Assembly: GCA_963575745.1 (NCBI GenBank)
Contig: CAUYUJ010001325.1
Span: 330,945-394,944 of the forward strand
Length of the DNA: 64,000 nucleotides
Direction: 5' to 3'
DNA from: Prorocentrum cordatum
Lineage: Eukaryota; Sar; Dinophyceae; Prorocentrales; Prorocentraceae
Shown: piece by piece, positions 53,601 to 63,519 of the stretch
Layout of the letters: each line of letters opens with the position of its first letter
How positions within the stretch are numbered: position 1 is the first letter of the stretch
Program-made: the position numbers and the translations under genes
The notes under the pieces: generated by a model
What the model was told of the DNA's origin: nothing
What the model saw: only the letters and a program-made list of their open reading frames with translations
Database searches by the model: none

Positions 53601-54132
53601 GTCAAGTTCAGCGACGAGAAGCTGAAGAGGACTGTCCCGAACTCACGCAAGCCAAAGCAAGACGACCATTCTTGTGACTGCGCCACGAGGCCACACGGAG
53701 TCGGACAGCGGATATCGGAGACCAACGTGCGATATTGACGAGGTAGGCATTCGAGTGAGTAGGCTCGCGCGGACTGTGTCCGTGCAGCTTTCGGTTCTTC
53801 AGCAGTTTCGCCTGTAATAATTTCGCATCGTTCCACCTGGGTGATAGGTTAGCCTGCTCGAACTAGCCTCATGAGCTGGCTCTGTCAGGAATAACTGGAT
53901 CGTTGCCACAGGCGCCGTAGAACAACATTTTGCGGTTGGCGCCGCGGGGGGCCCAAGTGCCTTCGGGACGAAGTGAAGTCTGATAATTCCGAGACATGCT
54001 GGAACACATGTAACGCGTCTGCTCGCAGCCAGACAAATCTTTATGAATGGGGCGGTTCGTAGAGTGTTCCTTTTGTACTTGTCCTACCGAATGCACGACG
54101 GACGGGCTTGAGCACCAGACTCGAATGGTAGT
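53601..54132 (+). other. Cop2 3' untranslated part
   Basis: CTTGAGCACCAGACTCGAAT GGTAG (54107-54131) is the conserved segment next to the 3' LTR, as in Cop1. Otherwise no signal. Confidence 0.45.
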
Positions 54133-54325
54133 TCACCTGTGTGTTCTCAATTTTGCCCGTTGTGATGGTCTCCCCCTGCCGCTGCCTTGTTAGCTCTTGT
54201 TTGCGGAAGCTGGCCGTGCTTCCGCGGGCCCTTGTCGACGCGCCTTTGTCCGTCTGCACGTGCCGTTCATTCCGCCTTCGTCCGTTTACGGAAACCATCA
54301 TCACATCCACAGTTTAATTCTTAGT
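54133..54325 (+). repeat. Cop2 3' LTR
   Basis: TCACCTGTGTGTTCTCAATT to ACATCCACAGTTTAATTCTT AG, the partner of 47185-47377. CCGCTGCCTTGTTAGCTCTT G at 54179-54199 is the degenerate spliced-leader-like segment. Confidence 0.8.
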
Positions 54326-54650
54326 GGCCCTGGATTTGCGCGGGCAACTTCGTCAGCCATGTTCCAACGACCCTATGAGGCAGTGGGCAGGAGGATTCTC
54401 GGTCCCTGGGTGGAATAGGGCAGTGATATCCGTATGCGCCGCATCCTTGGACCGTGGGACCTTGGGATATCGCCCCTCGAAGCGCAAGGTGCGCATAACT
54501 CTTGGCCTTACAATGCTAGGGGATGGGGGAGGAATATACATAATGATTTATGAGTGAAGGGTGGGGCGGGAGGGGGGACAGGGGGAACGGCCAAATGACA
54601 ACAAAAACGTCTGAAACTCACCGAGCACCCCCCCGCACGCGTTTGGATGC
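54326..54650. other. Unassigned spacer
   Basis: No signal noticed. Confidence 0.35.
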
Positions 54651-54652
54651 GG

Positions 54653-54882
54653 CGTGTGTGTGTGTGTGCGTGTGTGTGTGCGTGTGTGTGTGTGTGTGAG
54701 AGTGAGAGTGTGAGAGTGTGAGAGCGTGAGAGTGTGAGTGTGAGTGTGTGTGCGTGTGCGTGTGCGCGTGTGAGTGTGAGTGTGAGTGTGAGTGTGTGTA
54801 TGCGTGTGCGTGTGCGTGTACGTGTGCGTGTGCGTGTGCGTGTGCGTGTGCGTGTGCGTGTGCGTGTGCGTGTGCGTGTGTG

Positions 54883-54925
<43 letters not shown>
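54653..54925. repeat. Alternating (TG)/(CG) microsatellite
   Basis: TGTGTGTGTG, TGCGTGTGCGTGTGCG and TGTGAGTGTGAG blocks give long strict purine-pyrimidine alternation, a Z-DNA-prone composition. HTHTHT/CVCVCV frames are artefacts. Confidence 0.95.
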
Positions 54926-54928
<3 letters not shown>

Positions 54929-55975
54929 CCCGGCCCTGCTTCGCCCCAGGGCCGCCGAGTCAGGCCGGCACGGCGTGGTCCGTGGAAGGGGCTGCCAATG
55001 TTCTCCATCCCCACTGCCCGTTTGAAGCCGCGCACGCAAGGGGGTGGAACACCTAGGCAAGGGGATCGAGGAAGATCGAGGTTTGAGGCTCGGACGGTGC
55101 TGTTTCTGATGTTCCCGTCGGCTTCATGGCTTCGGGGTGCCTTCTGACTGTTGCGCTTCGTCGAGGGTTTCTGGGGGCGCCAAGATCGTCCCGAACGGCC
55201 GCCGAAGGCCCGAGTTATGACTTGAAAACATGGCAGGGGTCGGCCACGCGCAGAAGGGGGTAAGGGGAGAGGGGAAGGCTTCACCCCGGCTTCTTAGAAG
55301 GCGCCGGCCTTGTCTGTAAATGTAGGGCCAGCACCTTCCAAGAATCAGCCTCAATCCCAGACGGCTCCCCACTCCCCCTACCCCCCTCTGCCCGCCGCCA
55401 GTTTGCTTTTCCCGTTGCCTTCCCCCTCGTAGCTTCGCCCGCTTGCTCGGAAGTTTAACTCGGCATCGGCGCTGGTAGATCCCAGGCCCACCCCAGCCTG
55501 ATCCCGCTTCGTCTGGCCCCCCCCTGAGCTGACCCGCCCCCATCGTTGCCCCCCACTCGGGGAACAGATCATGCCACACGCAGAGACATTCGGAGGTCGG
55601 ACAGTTTATGGTCATGCTTGTTTGTCTTTTCCCGGGAGGGCAAGTGGAGACGACGGCGGCTCAAGATTCGGGGGCGGCAGAGAGGGGGGTGATGGCTAGG
55701 GGGGGGGGACATCATGGCGGGGGCCATGATATTTCCCCAGATGTCCTGACGCCTCTTCTTATTTTCATCACGTCACTGGCCCCCCCGCTGAGCCGCGCAC
55801 ATGCCGCCGGGCATGATTTGCACCCCCCCCTCTTGGACACCCCCCTCTTGGCCGCTCCCGATCGAGATCGGCCCCCCTGTGGTTTCCCCTCGCCCCCCAT
55901 CGCAGGTGGGGCTGCTCTCCTTCTTCACCAGCGACGCGGAGACAGGCCCGCCCCCCGGGCGAGCTCGGGCTGGGG
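54926..55975. other. Unassigned, including dispersed repeat copy 2
   Basis: 55150-55215 matches 8995-9095 (CGTCGAGGGTTTCTGGGGGC, GTCCCGAACGGCCGCCGAAG). No gene. Confidence 0.45.
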
Positions 55976-57690
55976 GGCTGCGATCTGCGAAACTGTCGCC
56001 CTTTCGAGGGCTGCTGGTGGGTCCTGCGGAGTGAGGCACCGCGCGGACCTGAGCGGGACTTCGCCGTCCTTGTGGGGCTGCGATCTGCGAAACTGTCGCC
56101 ACTTTCGAGGGCTGCTGGTGGGTCCTGCGGGGTGAGGCACCGCGCGGGCCTGAGCGGGACTTCGCCGTCCTGGGGGGCTGCGATCTGCGGAATTGTCGCC
56201 ACTTTCAAGGGCTGCTGGCGGGTCCTGCGGAGTGAGGCACCGCGCGGACCTGAGCGGGACTTCGCCGTCCTTGTGGGGCTGCGATCTGCGAAACTGTCGC
56301 CGCTTTCGAGGGCTGCTGGTGGGTCCTGCGGAGTGAGGCACCGCGCGGACTTGAGTGGGACCTCGCCGTCCTTGGGGAGCTGCGATCTGCGAAATTGTCG
56401 CCATTTTCGAGGGCTGCTGGTGGGTCCTGCGGAGTGAGGCACCGCGCGGACCTGACCGGGACCTCGCCGTCCCTGGGGGGCTGCGATCTGCAAAACTGTC
56501 GCCACTTTCGAGGACTGCTGGTGGGCCCTGCGGAGTGAGGCGCCGCGCGGACCTGAGCGGGACTCGCCGTCCTTGTGGGTCTGCGATCTGCGACACCGTC
56601 GCCATTTTCGAGGGCTGCTGGTGGGTCCTGCGGAGTGAGGCACCGCGCGGACCTGAGCGGGACCTCGCTGTCCCTGGGGGGCTGCGATCTGCAAAACTGT
56701 CGCCACTTTCGGGGGCTGCTGGTGGGTCCTGCGGAGTGGGGCACCGCGCGGACCTGAGCGGGACTTCGCCGACCTTGTGGGTCTGCGATGTGCGAAATTG
56801 TCGCCGCTTTCGAGGGCTGCTGGCGGGTCCTGCGGAGTGAGGCACCGCGCGGATCTGAGCGGGACCTCGCCGTCCCTGGGGGGCTGCGATCTGCGAAACC
56901 GTCGCCACGTTCGAGGGCTGCTGGTGGGTCTTGCGGAGTGAGGCACCGCGCGGACCTGAGCGGGACCTCGCCGTCCCTGGGGGGCTGCGATCTGCGAATT
57001 TGTCGCCATTTTCGAGGGCTGCTGGCGGGTCCTGCGGAGTGAGGCACCGCGCGGACCTGAGCGGGACCTCGCCGTCCTTTGGGGGTTGCGATCTGCGAAA
57101 CCGTCGCCACGTTCGAGGGCTGCTGGTGGGTCTTGCGGAGTGAGGCACCGCGCGGACCTGAGCGGGACTTCGCCGTCCCTGGGGGCTGCGATTTGCGAAA
57201 TTGTCGCCATTTTCGAGGGCTGCTGATGATGGGTCCTGCGGAGTGAGGCACCGCGCGGACCTGAGCGGGACCTTGCCGTCCCTGAGGGGCTGCGACCTGC
57301 GAAATTGTCGCCGCTTTCGAGGGCTGCTGGTGGGTCTTGCGGAGTGATGCACCGCGCGGATCTGAGCGGGACCTCGCCGTCCCTGGGGGGCGGCGATCTG
57401 CGAAACTGTCGCCGCTTTCGAGGGCTGCTGGTGGGTCCTGCGGAGTGAGGCACCGCGCGGATCTGAGCGGGGCCTCGCCGTCCCTGCCGCTTTCGAGGGC
57501 TGCTGGTGGGTCCTGCGGAGTGAGGCACCGCGCGGATCTGAGCGGGGCCTCGCCGTCCCTGGGGGGCTGCGATCTGCGACACCGTCGCCGCTTTCGAGGG
57601 CTGCTGGTGGGCCCTGCGGAGCGAGGCACCAGGCAGATCTGAGCAGGACATCGCAATCCTTGGGGGGCTGCGAGCCTTACGAATGCCGCT
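55976..57690. repeat. 101 bp satellite, about 17 copies
   Basis: The unit is GGGGGCTGCGATCTGCGAAA, CTGTCGCCACTTTCGAGGGC, TGCTGGTGGGTCCTGCGGAG, TGAGGCACCGCGCGGACCTG, AGCGGGACCTCGCCGTCCCT. Start-to-start distances are 100-101 except one of 104 (a 3-base ATG insertion near 57226) and one partly deleted unit at 57487. All three minus-strand frames stay open for 475-647 codons because the unit lacks minus-strand stops in every phase. Confidence 0.95.
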
Positions 57691-57789
57691 CGCAGAAGTA
57701 TATGCGACCATGTCACGTCATCACCTCCGTATAACGTCTCCCAAGCTACTCATGCCCCGCATTGCGCAGGGGTTGGGTACGTCGCCAGG
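57691..57789. other. Unassigned spacer
   Basis: Short link between the satellite and the next dispersed repeat. No signal. Confidence 0.35.
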
Positions 57790-58225
57790 GTAATTTGTGT
57801 GTGTCTTTGGGCCCCTTCAAAGATCGGATCGTCGGATGTCTGGGGTCTGGGGCCGAGGCGTGGGGTCGGACGGGGCTGTAAGATCGAGGTCGGTTCGGGG
57901 AGGGTACAGTCGGGGCGCTGAAGAAGGAACCCTTTTCGTTGGGGAGGGGCTCCGTGTTCATTGATCGTTTCACGGTTTGCATCCGGTCGTTCTTATGTTG
58001 CCGATGGGGAATCGAAATGTAATGTGTGGAAGACATGGGTTTTGTTCCTGATTTAGGGTTCCTTAGGTCAACGCCCCGACTGTACGCTGACGTTCTTTGT
58101 GCTTGTTGGATACTCTTGTGCATTCTGGGGAGGGCACCCTTTGCTGTTCTGTGTGTTTTGGCTGGCAGAGGGTCCTCATGTTGTGGAGGATGTTCTTTTG
58201 TCCCAGGTCCGATTGTAAGAGAGGA
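57790..58225. repeat. Family C tail and dispersed module D, copy 3
   Basis: TAATTTGTGTGTGTCTTTGG GCCCCTTCAAAG is the right end of family C. GATCGAGGTCGGTTCGGGGA GGG and GTTCTTTTGTCCCAGG near 58200 match module D copy 2. So the C tail and module D form one composite repeat here. Confidence 0.6.
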
Positions 58226-58354
58226 GGAGGGGGATGAGGGGGCGGAAACGAGAAAAGGAGAGGAAGATAATGATCGGGGTTGGAGAAGGAGCGTCCAATC
58301 CTCCTCTATTCCTCCTCGCCTACCCCTCATCCTCGTCACTCGGGGGATGTGGAT

Positions 58355-58920
58355 CTAGAGCAGGAGGAGGAGGAGGCTCTTGGAGACCCACAAGTCTGTA
58401 GCAGGAGGAGGAGGAGGAGGAGGAGGACGACAAAGACGGCCACGACCACGACCAAGACCACCACCGCGGCACAATACGACGAATACCACGACGATGATTA
58501 CGACCGCGTCGCCGACGACGAGGAGAAGGAGGAGGAGGAGGAGAACGGCGAGGACCGAGACGACGACCACGATGGCGACGACCAATCTCCCTATGGCAAC
58601 GATGGTGGCCCCCGAGTCTTGCCGTGGCCACGAGGGCGATCTCCAAGGCCCTCAAAATCGGAAGGAGCCGTTCAACCCCTTGACCACGACCGTGATCACG
58701 ATCAAGACCACGGCGACCATGACGACCACGACGACGATCAAGACCACGATCATCACGACGAGAACGACCACGACACGACGATCACGACGATGAGGACAAC
58801 CACCACGACAATAAGCAAGACGACGAGGACCACCACCGCGACGACGAGCACGACGACCACCACCACCACCACCACCACCACGACGACGACGACAACGACG
58901 GTGTTGATGGACGGCGGTGG
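58355..58920. repeat. GGA, GACGAC and CACGAC microsatellites
   Basis: GGAGGA at 58360-58430, mixed CACGACCACGACC and GACGAC blocks to 58600, then ACGACCACGACGACGATCA- and CACCACCACC-rich text from 58680. 58600-58680 is not repetitive and not assigned. Confidence 0.85.
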
Positions 58921-59075
58921 CGGTTAGCCCGTCCGTCGAGGCTTCGGCTTTCTCTTCCGCCTCCGCCTCCTCCCCCTCCTAGTCCTCCCCTCCTCCTCCT
59001 CCTCCCCCTCCTTCTCCTCCTCCTCCCCCTCCTTCTCCTCCTGCTCCTCAGTCCCCTTTGGGAATCGGAGACTAC
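58921..59075. repeat. Pyrimidine-rich CTCCTC tract
   Basis: CCTCCTCCTCCCCCTCCTTC repeated on the + strand. Confidence 0.85.
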
Positions 59076-59222
59076 TGTGCAGACGTAAACGCTCGGAGCT
59101 CCGCGCGGATTGTTCGGGTCGGCGCTGGGCTCCCCGGCGGCGTCTCTTTCGCGGCAAAGGGGCGTGCTCGCAGCGCAGAGCCGAGGCATTCCCTCGGGCC
59201 TCCGAGATCTGATACTTATGAA
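59076..59222. repeat. Family E foldback element, copy E2
   Basis: GTAAACGCTCGGAGCTCCGC GCGGATT..GGGTCGGCGCTGG and CAGCGCAGAGCC..CGGGCCTCCGAGATCTGATACTTA are diverged forms of the two arms of E1 (34766-34928). Family B copy B3 lies directly downstream. Confidence 0.6.
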
Positions 59223-59229
59223 CTTATCC

Positions 59230-59394
59230 AAGGGCTCCCTCGAGGGCGCGAAGTTATTCGCGCTTCGCGGTCCTCCTTCCTCCTCCCCCTCCTCCTCGTC
59301 CTCCTCTTCTCCCCCTTGGGGGGCGGCGCGAGAGCGCGAAGTTATTCGCGCTTCGCGCTTCGCGCAGCGCGAAGCGCGAACTTAGGAGCCCTTG
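59230..59394. mobile_element. Family B inverted-repeat element, copy B3
   Basis: 165 bp. AAGGGCTCCCTCGAGGGCGC to CTTAGGAGCCCTTG, with the two GAAGTTATTCGCGCTTCGCG blocks. Flanked by CTTATCC on both sides (59223-59229, 59395-59401), a 7-base target duplication. Confidence 0.85.
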
Positions 59395-59401
59395 CTTATC
59401 C

Positions 59402-60221
59402 CTTCACTTAACTGGGGCGTGGTCAGCTCTGGTCTCGGATGCGCCGTTTCAGAGCTACCGCAACACAAGGTCGCTCGCAGCTGGGCCGATGGGGCCTCGG
59501 TGCTTGTAAGCGCCGCGCTGGGCCTCCTGGGCCCCTCCCCCCACACCCTGCTCCCCCGCGCCCCTCCACTCCGCGCTCTCCTCCAGTCCCCGTCCTCCCT
59601 TCCCTTTCCTCCCCCCCACCCTCAAGCATCGCCTGAAGTTGTGCGAGACGATAGAGACTCATGCTTCAACATGGGCTCCAGCTGGAGATCTTGCTTCTCG
59701 CCGGCAGCAGGACAGAACAGCACAGGGTGTTGATTGCAGCGCAATCTTCGAAAATCCTCAGTCCTCCTGTCCTACCGCCCCCACCCCTTCCCCGTCTCTC
59801 CCACCTCCCGGCCTCTCCCCTGTCCCGCCACGGCGGCGACGACCACGACGACGGCGACGGCGGCGAGGACGACCCAAATCCGTTCAAAATCGGTCCCTCC
59901 CAGGGTGGATCCGAAGGAGGAGGATGCGTAGGAGCAGGAGGAGGAGGAGGAGGAGGAGGAGGAGGAGGAGAAGGAGGCGACGAGAAGCCTCCAGGAGGTT
60001 CAAGAACGAAGACCGCCAGGGAGGCCGCCGTCGCCTCGATATTGGCCCCGACCGCGACCGCGGCACCGACGGCGACCTCGCGCGGCTGCCGCAGGCTTCG
60101 GCTCCGTATCGGCGCCCGACGGGGTGCGCCGCGAGCTCGCGGCGGCCTCCTGGTCGGCCAACGCGCGCGACCCGGAGCCCGCCGACCGCAGCCGGCCGCC
60201 CGCGGCCGCCGCCGCTGGCAG

Positions 60222-60258
<37 letters not shown>

Positions 60259-60514
60259 CACGAGGACCACCGATGCTGAGAGGAGGGAAAGGTACCGATG
60301 TCGCTGCCCTTCCCCAGTTCTCGCCTTCGTGGGCCTTCCGTGAGGCCCTGGCTGGCCCCGCTGGGTTTGCCTCGATTCGACTGCTCGTCCGCCACGTCCT
60401 CGTCCTCCTCCGGGTCCTTCTTCGCCCTGCCGATCCGCCAGGCCGAGGGCCACTGAGCTCGCTCTCGCAAGCTGCATCGTGCCGCACCTCCCTCCTTCCC
60501 TTCCTCCTTCCAGC
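59402..60514. other. Unassigned GC-rich DNA with (GGA)n and (GAC)n
   Basis: 59918-59978 is GGA-rich, 60225-60260 is GACGACGAC. Pyrimidine-rich text lies around 59570-59625 and 59760-59830. Open frames of up to 367 codons cross these tracts without any recognised domain. Confidence 0.4.
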
Positions 60515-60564
60515 CCTCCTCCTCCTCCTTTTCCTCCTCCTCCTCCTCCTCCTCCTCCTCCTCC

Positions 60565-60595
<31 letters not shown>

Positions 60596-60597
60596 TT
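60515..60597. repeat. (CTC)n then (CAT)n microsatellite
   Basis: CTCCTCCTC followed by about nine perfect CAT units (60563-60592). Confidence 0.95.
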
Positions 60598-61109
60598 TCT
60601 GCGTTAGACAACCTAAGGTTTTCCTGTGGCGTTCATGTTGTGCAACAAAAGACGTACTCGACTGGGCTCAGGAAAAAACAGACCTGACGGGCGCTGCGGG
60701 CAACGTGGGAAAGCGAGGCCAGTTAAGTAGTAGACAATTGAGTAGGCGCCCGCCAGGTCCGTGAAGACGGCACTATCCTTAGCAAGACAAGCCCAAGGAA
60801 ATTTTAGAGTAAAGATCATACATCTAATACGCCCGATAGGTTCAGTTGGTAGTGTTGCCTTGGTTGGAAAAGCAGGCAGCTGAAATGTTTTGGCAAGTGC
60901 TCGCCTTCATCCCAGACATACATATATACCCCCTACCCGAGATACTCTGATACTGCTTGCCTCAGGTAGAGTTGCAAGTGTTAGGCAATGTGACAGAAGC
61001 TGAGTCGATACAGGTAGAGCGGGCGTGAGCGGACTGAGGGATTTTTGAGAAGAGAGTTTAGTGAAATGCGAACACTGGCAGGCATTAAGTCAAACAAAAA
61101 GTGCTGTGT

Positions 61110-62085
61110 GTGGCAGTTCTTGGGTTGCGGCCTAGGTGGTTTCGGTCTACCACGAACCATCTCGGTTCCAGGACCCTCGTGTGTTTTGTCATGTTCTTTT
61201 CGGGTTTAGCGTTTAGCACGAACCCTTGTTGTCCAAGATGCCTGTACAAGAAACAAGTGCCTTCGCTGGTTGCAGTTCTTGGTTCGCTGCCCAGGGTTGC
61301 CCTGGTGAGCCCCAAACCATATTGTCCTCCCCAGCCCAGCCCCAATGACCTCCCCCACCAAGCCCACTCCAAAAGTACGGAGAGGTGAAATATAATGAGA
61401 TCGTACAAATGTCGCAAAGGCTGGCCTGTATGTTTAAGGTACCTTTAGTGAGCGTGCCCGTGCTGTGGGCCAGGGTTTTCTGGTTGACCCGAAACCGCCG
61501 GATCTGAGTGAGGAGGGACCAGTATGGCCAATCAGAGGAGCAAGCGAAGTACAGGCCAGACAGAAGTAAATGCGGCTGACATGTAGTACTGCCTCAGAGA
61601 GGTATGCAGCTTGTGCACCACAACCGTGTACATGAGCAAGTTTCTCACGTGTGCGGCTGTGGGACAAAAAGGCAGGCAGCATGTATGCACATCTGTATAG
61701 ACCTGCCCGTGTTATGGGCAGGGGTGTTCTTGTTGACCCCAAGCCGTAGCAATCAAGAACAGTGTGAGGCAAACTCTATGTACGACGCGCTGCCAACATA
61801 GGACGAGCAATGTGATTGCTGGCGAATGGCTTTACCGTGTAATATTGCCCGAGCTGTGGGCAGGGGTTTTTAGTCGACCCCGAACCGTCGAGGCTGAGAG
61901 AGGCGTACCACCAGCATGGCAAGAGGACGGAAGGGTGTAGGCAGCAACATCAGGTAGGATGGTAGTATAAGAGGATCAAGGGAAGTACAGGCCAGAAAAG
62001 AAACACGTCCGGCCGACAGGTTGTAATGTTGCAGAGAGGTACGCAGCTCGTGCACCACAACCGCGCACGAGGGCCAGTTGCTCGC
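61110..62085. repeat. Degenerate ~200-400 bp direct repeats
   Basis: GAAGTACAGGCCAGACAGAA through GAGAGGTATGCAGCTTGTGC ACCACAACCG (61555-61627) recurs as GAAGTACAGGCCAGAAAAGA through GAGAGGTACGCAGCTCGTGC ACCACAACCG (61983-62062), each preceded by a (G/T)GTGGGC(C)AGGG(T)TTTT..GACCC(C/G)(A)AACCG block, also found alone near 61710. The region is A/T-richer than most of the window. No gene. Confidence 0.6.
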
Positions 62086-62899
62086 CGTCTCGCGCTCCGC
62101 TCCCGAGCCCCCGCCCTGCCGAGGAGTTCGCGGCGCTGTTTCCGGAGCTGCTGGCGCCGCCCTCACAGGCGCCGCCGCCCTCGCCAAAGAATGGGGTCCG
62201 GACGGGGCGAGGACGGGGATAATCCGTTCCCGAGCGTTTTGGAGCGTTTTCAGATCGTTTCCGAACGCTCTGAGAAGGCCGCGACGCCGGAGACATGCTC
62301 CAGAGCCGCTGGATCTCGGAGATTCTCGATTTATGCCCTCGCCCGATGTTATCTTCGTCCTGACTTCGTCTCAGGGGCGGGGGGGAAGGAAGCATGAGGA
62401 CAGGGCTCGAGCCTAAATGGTGTTTTGGCGATTATGTGGGCCCTTGTCCTTCTGGTGTCGTTTTGCGGCCAACGGCGGAACGAACATCACAGCACGACAG
62501 AAGCGGAAAACAGTTCTGACGAGCCTTGCATGAGGGGGAGGATGGGTCAGGATGAAATGGAGCGGGAGCGGAAGAACGAGTAGGTGAGAAGACTGGGGTG
62601 GTGGGGAGGGTTGGGGATGAGGGGGTGGAAGGATGAGGGGAATGATGATGGGGGTGATGGGGAGTTGTAGCAGCAGGAGCAGGAGCGCGGGGAGGTCTGA
62701 CGGGGGGCGGTGTAGTAGCCATGACCCCATGGCCCCGATAAAGAAGCACCCTCCCCGCTAACACTTGAGAGTAGACCATGCCAGGTCAAGACACAGCTCG
62801 GGTCGGGGGTGATGAGTTGCGAGGCCGAACTTCTTTATCCCTGGGGACAGTACGGATCGAAGCTGCGGTCGTATATTTATATGGAAAGCAACAATATCG
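62086..62899. other. Unassigned spacer
   Basis: No supported gene. 62560-62700 is G/A-rich with GGGGTGGTGGGGAGGG-like text. Confidence 0.35.
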
Positions 62900-62934
62900 C
62901 GAACGCGTGGCAGGGCTTTGGAGTTCCTACAGAT

Positions 62935-63370
62935 TCAGCCTTCCCCAAGTCACGAGCGTGTTGCAGGGCCATGGGACTCACGTTATTCCAGCCTTCCGTC
63001 GTCACGAGCGCGTGACATGGTTGTGGGGTTTTCTCACCGTTTCACTTGTCTCACATCACGAACGTGTGGCAGAGCCATTTGGATCCACACCGCCCTTGCC
63101 TTCCGTAGTCTCGAACGTGTAGTTGGGCCACTGGGGTTCTCATCGCTTCAACTTTCCCAAATCATGGACGTGTGCAGGGCCACGATGTTCTCACGTCTTC
63201 AGCTTTCCCAAAGCACGAGCGCGTGGCAGGGCCATTGGGTCTTCGCTTTTCTGAGCTGCGAACGCGAGGCAGGGCCATGGGATTATTTACATGTTTAGAT
63301 TTCCCAATCGCGAACGTGTGGAAGGACTATGGAATTTGCTCCATGTCAGCACCGCGCAGCACGAACGTGT
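62935..63370. repeat. ~60 bp degenerate tandem repeat, about 7 units
   Basis: CACGAACGTGTGGCAGGGCC, ATGGGGTTCTCAC, TTCAACTTTCCCAAA with many substitutions. The last unit ends in CAGCACGAACGTGTG, about 150 bases before the candidate exon. Confidence 0.65.
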
Positions 63371-63519
63371 GATCCTACCTTTCCTCCATCCCCCTCCCCT
63401 TTTTCTCCCACCGCAGCCCCTTTCGCCACCCCCCCGCAGCTGTTCGAGACCCGGGCTCTGCCGAGCCGCCGCAGCAGCCGCCGACCGCCGCGCTTCCGAG
63501 CCGCTCCGCGACACCGAAC

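Larger units (their letters stand above)
47185..54325 (+). mobile_element. Cop2: shorter, decayed copia LTR retrotransposon
   Basis: A 7.1 kb element collinear with Cop1: LTR, primer site, Gag-like blocks, methyltransferase-like domain, start of integrase, then directly the RT motif-C region, RNase H tail and LTR. About 2.3 kb corresponding to Cop1 29930-32200 is missing. LTRs differ in roughly a quarter of positions by eye, so the insertion is old. No target duplication was found. Frames are broken throughout. Confidence 0.85.

Noticed and set aside
55768-57711. Minus-strand open frame of 647 codons, with 503 and 475 codons in the other phases
   Set aside because: All three come from the 101 bp satellite, which has no minus-strand stops. 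The peptide repeats mechanically and there is no start context or domain.
60838-60910. tRNA-like text GGTTCAGTTGGTAG
   Set aside because: It resembles a D-arm only. No acceptor stem, anticodon arm or T-arm (GGTTCGANTCC) can be placed around it.
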